Source of the DNA: Amycolatopsis sp. NBRC 101858
GTDB lineage: Bacteria; Actinomycetota; Actinomycetes; Mycobacteriales; Pseudonocardiaceae
Direction of reading: 5' to 3'
NCBI RefSeq assembly: GCF_030269325.1
Contig: NZ_BSTD01000004.1
Location: forward strand, 102,558-166,557
Length of the DNA stretch: 64,000 nt
The notes under the pieces were generated by a model. It made no database searches. It had not been told where the DNA came from and worked only from the letters and a program-made list of their open reading frames with translations. The position numbers and the translations under genes are program-made. This document shows, one piece after another, positions 16,729 through 25,336 of the stretch; position 1 is the first letter of the stretch; every line of letters starts with the position of its first letter.

Positions 16729-18204
16729 ATGCAGCCACGCCGGGTCGCGGTGCTGGGCGGAGGGCCTGGCGGGCTCTACGCCGCGCGACTGCTCAAGCTC
16801 GCGTTTCCGTCCAGTGAAGTCGCCGTGCACGAGCAGGGCGAGCCGGACACCACCTTCGGGTTCGGTGTCGGCCTGGCCGCCGGCACCCAGCGCAAGCTGG
16901 CCGCGGCCGATCCCGACACCCTGCGCGACGTCGTCGCCGCGGGCTGCCGGCACGACATGACCCTGCGGGTCGACGGCCACGTCGCCCGGGTCCGCAACGA
17001 CCGCCTGGTCGGGGTGGCCCGCACCGAGCTGCTGGCCATCCTGCAGCGCCACGCGGAGAAAGCCGGAGTGGAGCTGAACTTCGGCGCCCGCCGCTCGGCC
17101 GAAGACCTCGACGCCGACCTGGTGGTCGCCGCCGACGGCGTCGGCAGCGTGACCCGCGAGCAGGGGGCGTTCGGGGCGCGAATCGGCACCGGGCGGGGCC
17201 TGTACCTGTGGTGCGGGGCCGACTTCGCGCTGGACGACGCCCTGTTCGAACCGGTGCGGACCGAGCACGGCGTCTTCGTCACGCACGCCTACCCGTACGG
17301 CACGGGGAACAGCACGTTCCTCATCGAGACCGACGAAGCGACCTGGCGCCGGGCGGGCTTCGACCACGACGTCGAGGACGGGGAGTCGGACGAGATTTCC
17401 CTGCGGTACCTGCAAGACGCCTTCGCCGAGCCGCTGCGCGGGCACCGGCTGATCGGCAACCGCACGCGCTGGCTGCGCTTCCGGACCGTCCACTGTGCCC
17501 GGTGGTCGGCCGGGAACACCGTGCTGCTGGGCGACGCCGCGCACACCGCGCACTTCTCCATCGGCTCCGGCACGAAACTCGCCATGGAGGACGCGATCGG
17601 CCTGGTCGAAGCGCTGCGGGACGCGCCGGACGCCACAGAGGCGTTCGCCCGGTACGAAGCGGACCGGCGACCCGCCGTCGAGCGGTTGCAGGAGCTGGCC
17701 CGCCGGAGCCAGCTGTGGTGGGAGTCGTTCCCGGCGCGGCTGCACCTGCCGGTCGAGCGGCTGATGGTCGCCTACATGACCCGCGCCGGCAACGTGCCCC
17801 TGGACCGCTTCGCGGCCACCAGCCCGGACCTCGTCGCCACGGCATTGACCCAGTACGCCGGGACGCCGCCACCGGCGGACGGGCTCGTCGACTGGGTGCT
17901 CGAGCAGCAGGCCACCCCGCCCGCCGACCTCGTCACGATCGACGATGTCGTCACCGACCCGTGGGACGCCGCCGGAGACGCGGTCGTGGCTCGCGCCCGC
18001 GCGGCCCGGGAACGCGGCGCGCCGGGGTTCCGGTTCACCGGACCGGGTGATCGCGGCGCCCTGCTCACCCGGCTGGACCTCGCCGAGCGCGTCCGCCTCG
18101 AAGCCGGCGGCGTCATCCTGGTGGCCGGGCCCGCGGCGTTGCGGGACGACCTGGCCGCCGGCCTGGTCGGCGCCCGCACCGACCTGATCGAGGAGACCGC
18201 ATGA
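16729..18204 (+). CDS. FAD-dependent aryl-CoA monooxygenase, salicylyl-CoA 5-hydroxylase-like
   Basis: 491 residues with AAGGAGG before ATG 16729. FAD motif VAVLGGGPGGLYAARLLK (residues 6-23), DTTFGFGV, and the GD motif with D269 in LLGDAAHTAHFSIGSGTKLA. The blocks EHGVFVTHAYPYGTGNSTF and IETDEATWRRAGFD match the salicylyl-CoA 5-hydroxylase/anthraniloyl-CoA monooxygenase branch rather than free-acid hydroxylases. That fits the CoA ligase overlapping at its 3' end. The residues after ~390 are less conserved. Expected role: hydroxylation of an aromatic CoA thioester with NAD(P)H and O2. The exact ring substrate cannot be read from sequence. Confidence 0.8.
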   Translation: MQPRRVAVLGGGPGGLYAARLLKLAFPSSEVAVHEQGEPDTTFGFGVGLAAGTQRKLAAADPDTLRDVVAAGCRHDMTLRVDGHVARVRNDRLVGVARTELLAILQRHAEKAGVELNFGARRSAEDLDADLVVAADGVGSVTREQGAFGARIGTGRGLYLWCGADFALDDALFEPVRTEHGVFVTHAYPYGTGNSTFLIETDEATWRRAGFDHDVEDGESDEISLRYLQDAFAEPLRGHRLIGNRTRWLRFRTVHCARWSAGNTVLLGDAAHTAHFSIGSGTKLAMEDAIGLVEALRDAPDATEAFARYEADRRPAVERLQELARRSQLWWESFPARLHLPVERLMVAYMTRAGNVPLDRFAATSPDLVATALTQYAGTPPPADGLVDWVLEQQATPPADLVTIDDVVTDPWDAAGDAVVARARAARERGAPGFRFTGPGDRGALLTRLDLAERVRLEAGGVILVAGPAALRDDLAAGLVGARTDLIEETA

Positions 18205-19847
18205 GCTGGGGTGACAAGGTCGTCGCCTACCCGGCCGACGCCGTGCGCGCCTACCGGGACGGCGGCCTGTGGGACACCCGCACGATCGCCGGCCAGCTGC
18301 ACCGCGTCGCCCTCGCCCACCCGGACCGCGACGCCGTCGTCGCGTTCGACGGCCGGGTCACCTTCCGCGAGCTGGACGAGCGCACCGATCGGCTGGCCGC
18401 AGGGCTGGCGGGGCTCGGCCTCGAACCCGGCGACCCCGTGCTCTTCCAGGCCGGCAACCGGCTCGCCACGGTGCTCGCCTGGTACGGCGTGCTCAAGGCC
18501 GGCCTGGTGCCGGTGTGCACCCTGGCGGCCCACCGCGGGCACGAGATCGGGGAGATCAGCCGTCGGGTGGGTGCCGTGGCGCACCTCGTCGAGACCGGCG
18601 GGTTCGACCTCGTCGGGTTCGCGCTCGAGCAAGGCCGCGACCACCCGACCCTGCGGCATGTGCTGGTGCTGGGTGACGACCCGCGCGGCATCGCCGTCGA
18701 CGGTCTCGGCCGGGACGTCGACGCCGAGGCCGCGCGCAAGACCGTCGAGGAGATCCAGGCGGGCATCGACCCGGACGACGTCGCGGTGTTCCAGCTCTCC
18801 GGCGGCACCACCGGCGTGCCCAAGGTGATCCCGCGGCTGCACGCCGAGTACTGGTACAACGCCCTCGCCTACGCGAAGTCCTGGGGCTGGTCCCCGGAAA
18901 CCCGCGTCGCCCACCTGATCCCGATCGTGCACAACGCCGGGATCGTCTGCGCGTTGCACGCTTCGCACAGCGTCGGTGCTTCGCTGATCCTCGGCACCGC
19001 CGACCTGGACGTGTCGCTCCCGTTGCTGGCGCGCGAAGCGGCCACGCACGTCTTGCTGGGGCACGGGCACTTCCGGGCCGTCGGCCACCCGGAGTTCGCC
19101 GCCGCCGCGGCCGCCCTGACGCAGGTGGTGCTGTCCGGCAGCAAAGTCCCGCCGGCGTTGTTCGACGACCTCGAACGCCGTGGCCTGTGGTCGGGACAGC
19201 TGTTCGGCATGGGGGAGGGCCTGTTCCTGACGACGCGGCCGGGCGCACCCCGGCTCGCGCGCGCCACGACGGTCGGCACCCCACTGTCCGAACTGGACGA
19301 AGTGCGCATCCTCGAACCGGGCCTGGACGACGAAGTCCCGGACGGTGAGGTCGGCGAGCTGTGCTGCCGCAGTCCGTACACGCTGCGCGGCTACTTCGAC
19401 GCCGAGGAGCACAACGCCCGCGCGTTCACCGCCGACGGCTTCTACCGCACCGGCGACCTCGCCGCGGTGCGCGTCATCGACGGCGAGCGGTACGTGTCGA
19501 TCGAAGGCCGGATCAAGGACGTCATCAACCGCGGCGGCGAGAAGATCAACGCCGAAGAGGTCGAGCTGCTCCTGCTGCGCCACCCGCTGGTCACCGCGGC
19601 CGCGGTCGTGGCGATGCCCGACCCGCGCCTCGGCGAGCGCACCTGCGCGTTCGTGGCCGGCGGGCCGCTCGACCTGCCCGAGGTCCAGCGGCACTTCGCC
19701 GAGCAGGGCGTGGCGAAGTTCAAGTGGCCCGAGCGCGTCGAAGTCGTCGCCGAAATCCCCCGCACCCTCGTCGGAAAACTGGACAAGAAGCGCCTGCAGG
19801 CGGAGATCGCCGCGAAGCTCGCCGCCGAACAAGGAGGAACCCCGTGA
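18201..19847 (+). CDS. AMP-forming aryl/acyl-CoA ligase
   Basis: 548 residues starting in an ATGA overlap with the monooxygenase gene. ANL-superfamily marks: P-loop LSGGTTGVPK (S200-K208), adenine region GMGEGLF, hinge GRIKDVINRGGEKINAEEVE and catalytic lysine in RTLVGKLDKKRL. The N-terminal pattern and SGGTTG loop are like 2,3-dihydroxybenzoate-AMP or salicylyl-CoA ligases. In this context it would activate an aromatic acid for the CoA-dependent monooxygenase. A pure AMP ligase feeding a carrier protein is unlikely because no carrier gene is present. Confidence 0.85.
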   Translation: MSWGDKVVAYPADAVRAYRDGGLWDTRTIAGQLHRVALAHPDRDAVVAFDGRVTFRELDERTDRLAAGLAGLGLEPGDPVLFQAGNRLATVLAWYGVLKAGLVPVCTLAAHRGHEIGEISRRVGAVAHLVETGGFDLVGFALEQGRDHPTLRHVLVLGDDPRGIAVDGLGRDVDAEAARKTVEEIQAGIDPDDVAVFQLSGGTTGVPKVIPRLHAEYWYNALAYAKSWGWSPETRVAHLIPIVHNAGIVCALHASHSVGASLILGTADLDVSLPLLAREAATHVLLGHGHFRAVGHPEFAAAAAALTQVVLSGSKVPPALFDDLERRGLWSGQLFGMGEGLFLTTRPGAPRLARATTVGTPLSELDEVRILEPGLDDEVPDGEVGELCCRSPYTLRGYFDAEEHNARAFTADGFYRTGDLAAVRVIDGERYVSIEGRIKDVINRGGEKINAEEVELLLLRHPLVTAAAVVAMPDPRLGERTCAFVAGGPLDLPEVQRHFAEQGVAKFKWPERVEVVAEIPRTLVGKLDKKRLQAEIAAKLAAEQGGTP

Positions 19848-20596
19848 CCCCGCACCGGATCGGGCTCGTCGTCCCGAGCTCGAACGTCACCGTCGAGACC
19901 GAGATCCCGGCGCTGCTCGCGCGCCACCCGTCCGCCGCGTTTTCCTTCCACAGCAGCCGGATGCGCATGCACCAGGTGTCGCCGGAGGAGCTGCGGGCGA
20001 TGAACGCGCAACGCGAACGCTGCGTCGACGAGCTGGCCGACGCGGGCGTCGACGCGCTGCTCTACGCCTGCCTGGTCGCGGTGATGGCGCAGGGGCCGGG
20101 GGAGCACGAGCGGACCGAGAAGGCCGTCACCGCTCAGCTGGCGGGCCGTGACGCGCACCCGGCCGTGCTGTCCAGCGCCGGGGCGCTCGTCGAAGGACTG
20201 CGTGCGCTCGGTGCGCGGCGCATCGCCCTCGTGACGCCGTACCTGCGTCCGCTCGCCGAAGAAGTCGTCTCCTACCTGCGGGCCGAGGGCTTCGACGTGG
20301 TGGACTGGGTCGCGCTCGAAGTCGCGGACAACGCCGAGGTCGGGTGCATCCCCGGCGACCGGGTGCTGGCCGCCGCGCGCGGGCTGGACCTGGCCGACGC
20401 CGACGCGCTGGTCATCTCGGCCTGCGTCCAGATGCCGTCGCTGGACCTGGTCGAGCCCGCCGAAACGGAGTTCGGGCTGCCGGTGCTGTCGGCCGCCACC
20501 GCGGGCGCGTACGTGCTGTTGCGGAGCTTGAACCTCGCGCCGCGGCTGCCGGGAGCCGGGCGGCTGCTCGCGGGACCTCTACCATCACTGGGATGA
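19844..20596 (+). CDS. Maleate cis-trans isomerase (Asp/Glu racemase superfamily)
   Basis: 250 residues from GTG 19844 (GTGA overlap), with AAGGAGG upstream. The opening IGLVVPSSNVTVETEIPALL is the family signature. Two catalytic cysteines are present, C76 in LLYACLVAV and C194 in ISACVQMPSLDLV, at the positions I recall for the Nocardia farcinica maleate isomerase. The enzyme converts maleate to fumarate without cofactor through a cysteine adduct. This places maleate as a likely end product of the island's pathway. Arylmalonate decarboxylases belong to the same superfamily but have a different cysteine pattern. Confidence 0.85.
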   Translation: MTPHRIGLVVPSSNVTVETEIPALLARHPSAAFSFHSSRMRMHQVSPEELRAMNAQRERCVDELADAGVDALLYACLVAVMAQGPGEHERTEKAVTAQLAGRDAHPAVLSSAGALVEGLRALGARRIALVTPYLRPLAEEVVSYLRAEGFDVVDWVALEVADNAEVGCIPGDRVLAAARGLDLADADALVISACVQMPSLDLVEPAETEFGLPVLSAATAGAYVLLRSLNLAPRLPGAGRLLAGPLPSLG

Positions 20597-21306
20597 GCGG
20601 CAGCACACCGCGGGGCGGGTCCCGCGAAAAGGGGACCACCGCGCGGCGGGAACTGGTGGAGAACGAGCTCTACGAGCACGCCACCCGGCTCTTCGCCGAG
20701 CGCGGCTTCGCCGGCACGAGCCTGCAGGACATCGCCGACGCGCTCGGCATCACGCGGCCCGCGCTCTACTACTACGTCAAGAGCAAGGAAGAGCTGCTCG
20801 CGAAGCTCGTCACCGAGGTCACCAACGGGCCCCTCGAGGAGCTGACCGAGCTGGTGGCCCGCGACCTCGACCCGGAGCGCAAGCTGCGCGGCATCGTGGA
20901 GATCATCGTCGGCCGCCGCGCCCGGCAGCCCGAGCGGTTCCGGCTGCTCATCCGGTCGGAGGCCGAGCTGCCCGCGGCGCTCACCGAGGCCTACGACGAG
21001 GGTCGCCGCGCGGTGCTCAAGACGATCGCCGGCGTCATCGAGGAGGGCGTGCGCGCGGGCCGGTTCCGGCCGGTCGACGCGCGCGTCGCGGCGCTGGGCG
21101 TGCTGGGCATGTGCAACTGGGTGGCGTGGTGGTTCCACCCCGGCGGGCGGGACGGCGCCGAGGCCGTGGTCGAGCAGCTCGCCGACATGGCTGTGGGTGC
21201 GCTGCAGCGTGCTGACCAGCACGTTCTCGACGGTGAGGGTCCGGCGGCGGCGTTGAAGATGCTGCGTCAGGACCTCGACCACCTGGAGCGCATCCTCGAC
21301 GTCTGA
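20593..21306 (+). CDS. TetR-family regulator, probable local repressor of the catabolic island
   Basis: 237 residues, ATGA overlap with the isomerase gene. The helix-turn-helix is FAERGFAGTSLQDIADALGI and TRPALYYYVKSKEELL. The ligand domain contains ERFRLLIRSEAELPAAL and a conserved CNWVAWWFHPGG block, as in KstR2/FadR-like TetR proteins that often sense acyl-CoA compounds. It is cotranscribed with the ligase operon and lies 15 bases before the palindrome at 21321-21342, so it probably represses both operons and the VOC operon, with a CoA thioester as a reasonable inducer. Confidence 0.86.
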   Translation: MSGSTPRGGSREKGTTARRELVENELYEHATRLFAERGFAGTSLQDIADALGITRPALYYYVKSKEELLAKLVTEVTNGPLEELTELVARDLDPERKLRGIVEIIVGRRARQPERFRLLIRSEAELPAALTEAYDEGRRAVLKTIAGVIEEGVRAGRFRPVDARVAALGVLGMCNWVAWWFHPGGRDGAEAVVEQLADMAVGALQRADQHVLDGEGPAAALKMLRQDLDHLERILDV

Positions 21307-21320
21307 GTGGCGTTTGGCAC

Positions 21321-21342
21321 ATGCGTCAGAATATTGACGCAT
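21321..21342. promoter_or_regulatory. Perfect inverted repeat, third copy of the island operator
   Basis: ATGCGTCA at 21321-21328 and TGACGCAT at 21335-21342 are exact inverted arms around GAATAT. The inner 16-mer CGTCAGAATATTGACG shares the CGTCA/TGACG half-sites and spacing of the operators at 16630 and 16689. It stands about 50 bases before the VOC gene at 21394 and marks a second promoter of the island under the same regulator. Confidence 0.68.
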
Positions 21343-21393
21343 CCGTTGACTCCCGCGTACCGTGAACGTCACGAGACCACGCGGGAGGCAGTC

Positions 21394-22023
21394 ATGACCG
21401 AGCTGGACCACCGGGTGCGGGGCGTCGACCACGTCGCGTTCCCCACCTTCGACCCCGCCGCCACGGTGCGCTTCTACCGGGACGTGCTGGGGTTCCCGGT
21501 CGTGCACTCCATCTGCGCGGCGGGCTGGGGCCCGGAGAACCACCCCGACTTCATCCACTTCTTCTTCGACATCGGCAACGACGACCGGATCGCGTTCTTC
21601 TACTACTTCGGCACCGAGCCGGAAGTCGGCGGCGAGCCGGGCGTCAAGGGGGATGTCTACGCGCGGTTCGGCGCCGACGTGCCCGAGTACTTCGTGCGGT
21701 CGCGGCACTTGGCCATCCACGTGAACGACGAAGCCGACCTGCTGGAGTACCGCCGCCGGCTCGACGCGAGCGACTGGCCGGTCGAAATGCAGATCCAGCA
21801 CGAGACCATCGAGTCGATCTACACCCACGACCCGAACGGCTACATGTTCGAGATCACCCGCGCGATGCGTCCGGTGACGCCCCAGGAAGACCTGGACGCG
21901 AACCTCACCATCGACGCCCTGCTCGACGTCGTCGGCGAGCCCGAGCCGTCGTTCGGGAAGCTGCTGGCACGCAAGGCGGAGCTGATCGTCGAGCGCGCGG
22001 CGGACTGGGAGCCCGCGCGATGA
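21394..22023 (+). CDS. VOC-superfamily metalloenzyme, possible ring-cleavage dioxygenase
   Basis: 209 residues with GGGAGG before the ATG. Two glyoxalase-fold modules are recognisable: VDHVAFPTFDPAATVRFYRD with a first metal histidine, and RHLAIHVNDEADLLEYRRRL with a second histidine. The glutamate ligand is in GYMFEITRAM. The complete 2-His-1-Glu set is shared by extradiol dioxygenases and glyoxalases. In an aromatic-degradation island, ring opening is a fair guess, but the protein is shorter than typical two-domain extradiol enzymes. It heads a three-gene overlapping operon. Confidence 0.72.
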   Translation: MTELDHRVRGVDHVAFPTFDPAATVRFYRDVLGFPVVHSICAAGWGPENHPDFIHFFFDIGNDDRIAFFYYFGTEPEVGGEPGVKGDVYARFGADVPEYFVRSRHLAIHVNDEADLLEYRRRLDASDWPVEMQIQHETIESIYTHDPNGYMFEITRAMRPVTPQEDLDANLTIDALLDVVGEPEPSFGKLLARKAELIVERAADWEPAR

Positions 22024-22268
22024 CGACGTTGTACGTCCTCGACGTCCCGGAGAACACCGCCGTGGCCAAGATCGCCGCCGAGAACCCCGCCGTCGCGGTC
22101 GGCCGGATCGGGCCGTACTTCGAGATCAGCGCGGCCGGGGCGATCGTGGTCGACCGGCGGGCGACCGGCTGCCGCCACGCCGTCTGGTACTCGTGCATCG
22201 CCGGGGTGGCCCGCGGCAGCCGGATCACCCAGCACGACAAGGACGCACTGCGCGTGGAGCCGGTGTGA
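22020..22268 (+). CDS. Small conserved-looking protein, 82 residues
   Basis: Start ATG 22020 overlaps the VOC stop and its own stop overlaps the next GTG, so it is embedded in an operon and must be translated. The product is a compact alpha/beta protein: TLYVLDVPENTAVAKIAAEN, an AVGRIGPYFEISAAG strand pair, and a histidine/cysteine cluster CRHAVWYSCIAG. I do not recognise the family. The invariant placement suggests an accessory subunit or small partner of the VOC enzyme or hydrolase. Confidence 0.62.
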   Translation: MTTLYVLDVPENTAVAKIAAENPAVAVGRIGPYFEISAAGAIVVDRRATGCRHAVWYSCIAGVARGSRITQHDKDALRVEPV

Positions 22269-23482
22269 GCGAGCGCCTGGGCGCCGGCCGGTACGTCGCG
22301 GCGGGGGAGCGGCCGGCCTCCACGCTGCACGAGCTGACCACCGCGGACGGCGCGACCGTGCGGGGCATCCTGTCCACTGTGCCCGGTGCGCGGACGGTCG
22401 TGTCGCTGATGCACCCGCGGCAGGACCTGACGCACCACCCGCTCGTCCCGCTGCTGCTGCGCGCCCGCGTCGCGGTGTGGACGCAGCACACCCGCTCGGT
22501 CAACAACGACCTGAACCTGGTCCACGAACAGGCGCTGCACGACGTCGCCGCCGGCCAGGTCTTCCTGCGGCAGCAGGGTTTCGAGTCCCGGGTCCTGCTG
22601 GGCCACTCCGGTGGCGGCACGCTCTTCGCGTACTACTGCGAGCAGGCGGCCCGCACCGACCGCGTCGAGACCACTCCCGGCGGACGGCCGACCCGGCTGG
22701 CCGAGGCGGAGATGCCGGTGCCCGACGGCGTCGTCTTCCTGGCGCCGCACCCCGGTCAGGGCAAGCTGCTGCTCGCCTGCATCGACCCGTCGGTCGCCGA
22801 CGAGACGGACCCGCTGTCGGTGGTCCCCGAGCTCGACCCGTTCTCCTTGGCCAACGGCTTCGCCGAGCCACCCGGGAGTTCTTGCTACACCACGGAATTC
22901 CTGGACCGCTACCGCGCGGCGCAACGCGACCGCGTCGCCCGCGTCGACGCGGTGGCCCGCGCGCACCTGGCCGAGACCGCGGCCGCGCGCAAGGAGTTCA
23001 AGGCCGGCGGCCGGGCCGAAGACCGCCGTCGTTCGCTGGCGCCCCGGGTCATCACGGTGTTCCGCACCGACGCCGACCCGCGCACGGTCGACCTGACCCT
23101 GGATCCCAGCGAACGCCCGTACGGCTCGTTGTTCGGCAAGCGCCCCGACCTCATCGACTACGGCCTGGTCGGCTTCGGCCGGCTCGCGACGCCGGAAGCG
23201 TGGCTGTCGACGTGGTCCGGGCTCAGTTCGAACGCCGACTTCGTCCGGTGCGCGCCGGGCGTCACGGTCCCGACGTTGTTCGTCGAGCTGACCGGCGACC
23301 AGGCGGCGTTCCCGGCGGACTCCCGGCGCATGATCGGCGCCCTCGGCGCCGCGGACCTGACGACGGCGACCGTCCGCGGCCTCCACTTCGGCGGCCCCAT
23401 CGCCGACGGTGAACCGACCGGCAACGAGCTCGCCGCCGCCGAGATCGCCGAGTGGCTGGGCAAGCGCTTTCCCCTGGCCTGA
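22265..23482 (+). CDS. Alpha/beta hydrolase, thioesterase or C-C hydrolase candidate
   Basis: 405 residues from GTG 22265, overlapping the previous stop. The nucleophile elbow is LLGHSGGGTLF with S115. Earlier VVSLMHPRQDL gives the oxyanion strand, a late acid is in FVELTGDQAAF, and H in LHFGGPIADG completes a triad. The protein is larger than a minimal hydrolase because of an inserted lid (residues ~140-290). In this pathway it may release an aromatic acid from CoA or hydrolyse a ring-cleavage product. Sequence does not separate these. Confidence 0.72.
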   Translation: MSERLGAGRYVAAGERPASTLHELTTADGATVRGILSTVPGARTVVSLMHPRQDLTHHPLVPLLLRARVAVWTQHTRSVNNDLNLVHEQALHDVAAGQVFLRQQGFESRVLLGHSGGGTLFAYYCEQAARTDRVETTPGGRPTRLAEAEMPVPDGVVFLAPHPGQGKLLLACIDPSVADETDPLSVVPELDPFSLANGFAEPPGSSCYTTEFLDRYRAAQRDRVARVDAVARAHLAETAAARKEFKAGGRAEDRRRSLAPRVITVFRTDADPRTVDLTLDPSERPYGSLFGKRPDLIDYGLVGFGRLATPEAWLSTWSGLSSNADFVRCAPGVTVPTLFVELTGDQAAFPADSRRMIGALGAADLTTATVRGLHFGGPIADGEPTGNELAAAEIAEWLGKRFPLA

Positions 23483-23483
23483 C

Positions 23484-23903
23484 TCACTTCCGCACGACGG
23501 TCGTGCCGCTGGTCAGCGGTGATCCGTCCGGGGCGGTGGGGACGACGGGCGGGACGACAGCGCCGTGTTCGTCGACCAGGACCGAGTGCGGCTCGCCGGC
23601 CTCGAAGGCGTGCCGCTCACCCCACTGCCGCAGCGTCACGATCACGGCGAAGAGGTCCTGGCCGGCCGCGGTGAGCGCGTACTGCCGCCGCTTGCCCGAC
23701 GGTGCCTCGACCTGCTCGATCACGTCGTGGGCGGCCAGCTTGCGGAGCCGGTCGGCGAGGACGTTGCGGGCGATGCCCGTGCGCTGCTGGAAGTCGGTGA
23801 ACGAGCGGGCGCCGTCCATCGCGTCCCGGACGATCAGCAGGCTCCACCGATCGCCGATCAGGTCCACGGTCCGCGCGACCGGGCAGTTCGGGTCCGTCCA
23901 CAT
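23484..23903 (-). CDS. HxlR-family transcriptional regulator
   Basis: 139 residues from ATG 23903, preceded by GGAGGTGA. The family signature is complete: DPNCPVARTVDLIGDRWSLL with the redox-type cysteine, then ARSFTDFQQRTGIARNVLADRLRKL and VEAPSGKRRQYALTAAG. The upstream in-frame ATG near 23972 would run across the operator. It is divergent from the MFS gene, which it probably controls through the dyad at 23958-23974. Its stop lies one base beyond the convergent hydrolase stop. Confidence 0.88.
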   Translation of the reverse strand: MWTDPNCPVARTVDLIGDRWSLLIVRDAMDGARSFTDFQQRTGIARNVLADRLRKLAAHDVIEQVEAPSGKRRQYALTAAGQDLFAVIVTLRQWGERHAFEAGEPHSVLVDEHGAVVPPVVPTAPDGSPLTSGTTVVRK

Positions 23904-23957
23904 CGCGTCACCTCCGATGAGTTGCGTTATGAAACCATTCTGACCTACCCTCCGAAG

Positions 23958-23974
23958 GGTTGCAAATCGCAACC
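23958..23974. promoter_or_regulatory. HxlR-type operator candidate
   Basis: GGTTGC at 23958-23963 and GCAACC at 23969-23974 form a perfect 6-bp inverted repeat around AAATC in the gap between the HxlR and MFS genes. The Shine-Dalgarno of the MFS gene follows seven bases later, so binding here would block the MFS gene directly. Confidence 0.5.
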
Positions 23975-23989
23975 AATCAGGGAGGCGTG

Positions 23990-25336
23990 GTGGAACGCGG
24001 GACGAGACTGCTGCCGGCCGTGGTGTGCGGGGTCGCGGTCGCCGGGGTCTACGCCGGGCAGCCGGTCCTCGGCCCGATGGGCGACGACCTGGGCGTGCCC
24101 CGCGACTCCGTCGGCTGGTTCGTGGCGGTGGGCCAGTTCGGCTACCTGATCGGGCTGGTGCTGCTGGTCCCGCTGGGCGACCGCCTCGACCGGCGGCGCC
24201 TGATCGCCGCGCACCTGGGCCTGGTGGCGGTGGGCCTGGCGGTCACGGCGGCCGCACCCACGGCCGGGGTGGCGTTCGGCGGCCTCGCGGTCGCGGGCCT
24301 GTTCGCGGTGGTGGTGCAGACGACGGTCGCGTACACGGCGTCGCTGTCGCCGCCGGACGAACGAGGGCGGAACATCGGTGTGGTGACGTCCGGGGTGGTG
24401 GCCGGCATCCTCGGCGCCCGGGTGGTCACGGGAGCGCTGGCGGACCTGTGGGGCTGGCGCGGCGGCTATTTCGCCCTGGCCGCGCTGGCTTCGATGCTCT
24501 GCGTGCTGTGCCTCGTCGCGCTGCCGCCCGACGTCCGGACCGGCGCCGAGCCCTACGGGCAGATCCTCCGCTCCTTCTTCGGGCTCTTCACCCGGCCGCT
24601 GTTCCTCGGCCGCGGACTGATCGCGTTCTTCCTGTTCGCCTCCTTCGGCACGCTGTGGAGCGGCCTGGCGCTCCCGCTGGCCGGCGAGCCGTGGCACCTG
24701 AGCGAGACGCAGATCGGGCTGTTCGGCATCGCCGGGCTGGCGGGTGCCGTGGGGGCGGCGCGGGCCGGGCGCTGGGGCGACGCCGGCCACGCGGGGCGCG
24801 TCACGGGTATCGCGCTGGTCCTGCTCTTCGGCTCGTGGCTCGCGATCGGCGGGCTCGGCTGGTCCCTGGTGCCGCTCGCCGCCGGCGTGGTGGTGCTCGA
24901 CTTCGCGGTCCAGGTCGTGCACGTGGGCAACCAGCACGCCCTGACGACGGCGTTCCCCGAACGCACCAGCACGACGATCGGCGCGTACATGGTGTTCTAC
25001 TCGCTGGGCTCGGCATCCGGCGCCGCGGCGACGACGAGGACGTTCGCCGCGGCGGGCTGGCCGGGCTCGACCGTCCTGGGCGCGGGGCTGGCTTTCGGCG
25101 CCCTGGCCGTCTGGTGCACCACGGCGGCGTATCACCGCGCTTCCTCGCGGCTCCGAACGCCGAGGAGGTACCGCGATGAACCTGTTCCGCACCAGCAGTC
25201 TCGCCCTGGTCGCCGTGCTCGCCGTCGGCTGCTCGGACCCCGCCGGTCCCCGTGCCCCGGACTCCGGCACCGCGGAGCCGTCGATGTCGGCCCCGAGCAT
25301 GGAGCCCACCGGGCCGGAGACGCCGAGATCCGGTGA
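23990..25336 (+). CDS. MFS transporter, DHA-type, with overrunning C-terminus
   Basis: About 448 residues from GTG 23990 (GGAGG four bases upstream; GTG 23987 is possible). Twelve hydrophobic segments are readable, with the loop-2-3 motif GDRLDRRRLIAAH. The sequence resembles the AraJ/YbcL-like efflux group often paired with HxlR. The frame runs past the expected end: after AAYHRASSRL the last ~50 residues are basic, non-membrane and overlap the lipoprotein gene by 161 bases. In another frame a TGA at 25177-25179 would give a neat ATGA overlap, so a frameshift near 25130-25175 is likely. Confidence 0.78.
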   Translation: MERGTRLLPAVVCGVAVAGVYAGQPVLGPMGDDLGVPRDSVGWFVAVGQFGYLIGLVLLVPLGDRLDRRRLIAAHLGLVAVGLAVTAAAPTAGVAFGGLAVAGLFAVVVQTTVAYTASLSPPDERGRNIGVVTSGVVAGILGARVVTGALADLWGWRGGYFALAALASMLCVLCLVALPPDVRTGAEPYGQILRSFFGLFTRPLFLGRGLIAFFLFASFGTLWSGLALPLAGEPWHLSETQIGLFGIAGLAGAVGAARAGRWGDAGHAGRVTGIALVLLFGSWLAIGGLGWSLVPLAAGVVVLDFAVQVVHVGNQHALTTAFPERTSTTIGAYMVFYSLGSASGAAATTRTFAAAGWPGSTVLGAGLAFGALAVWCTTAAYHRASSRLRTPRRYRDEPVPHQQSRPGRRARRRLLGPRRSPCPGLRHRGAVDVGPEHGAHRAGDAEIR

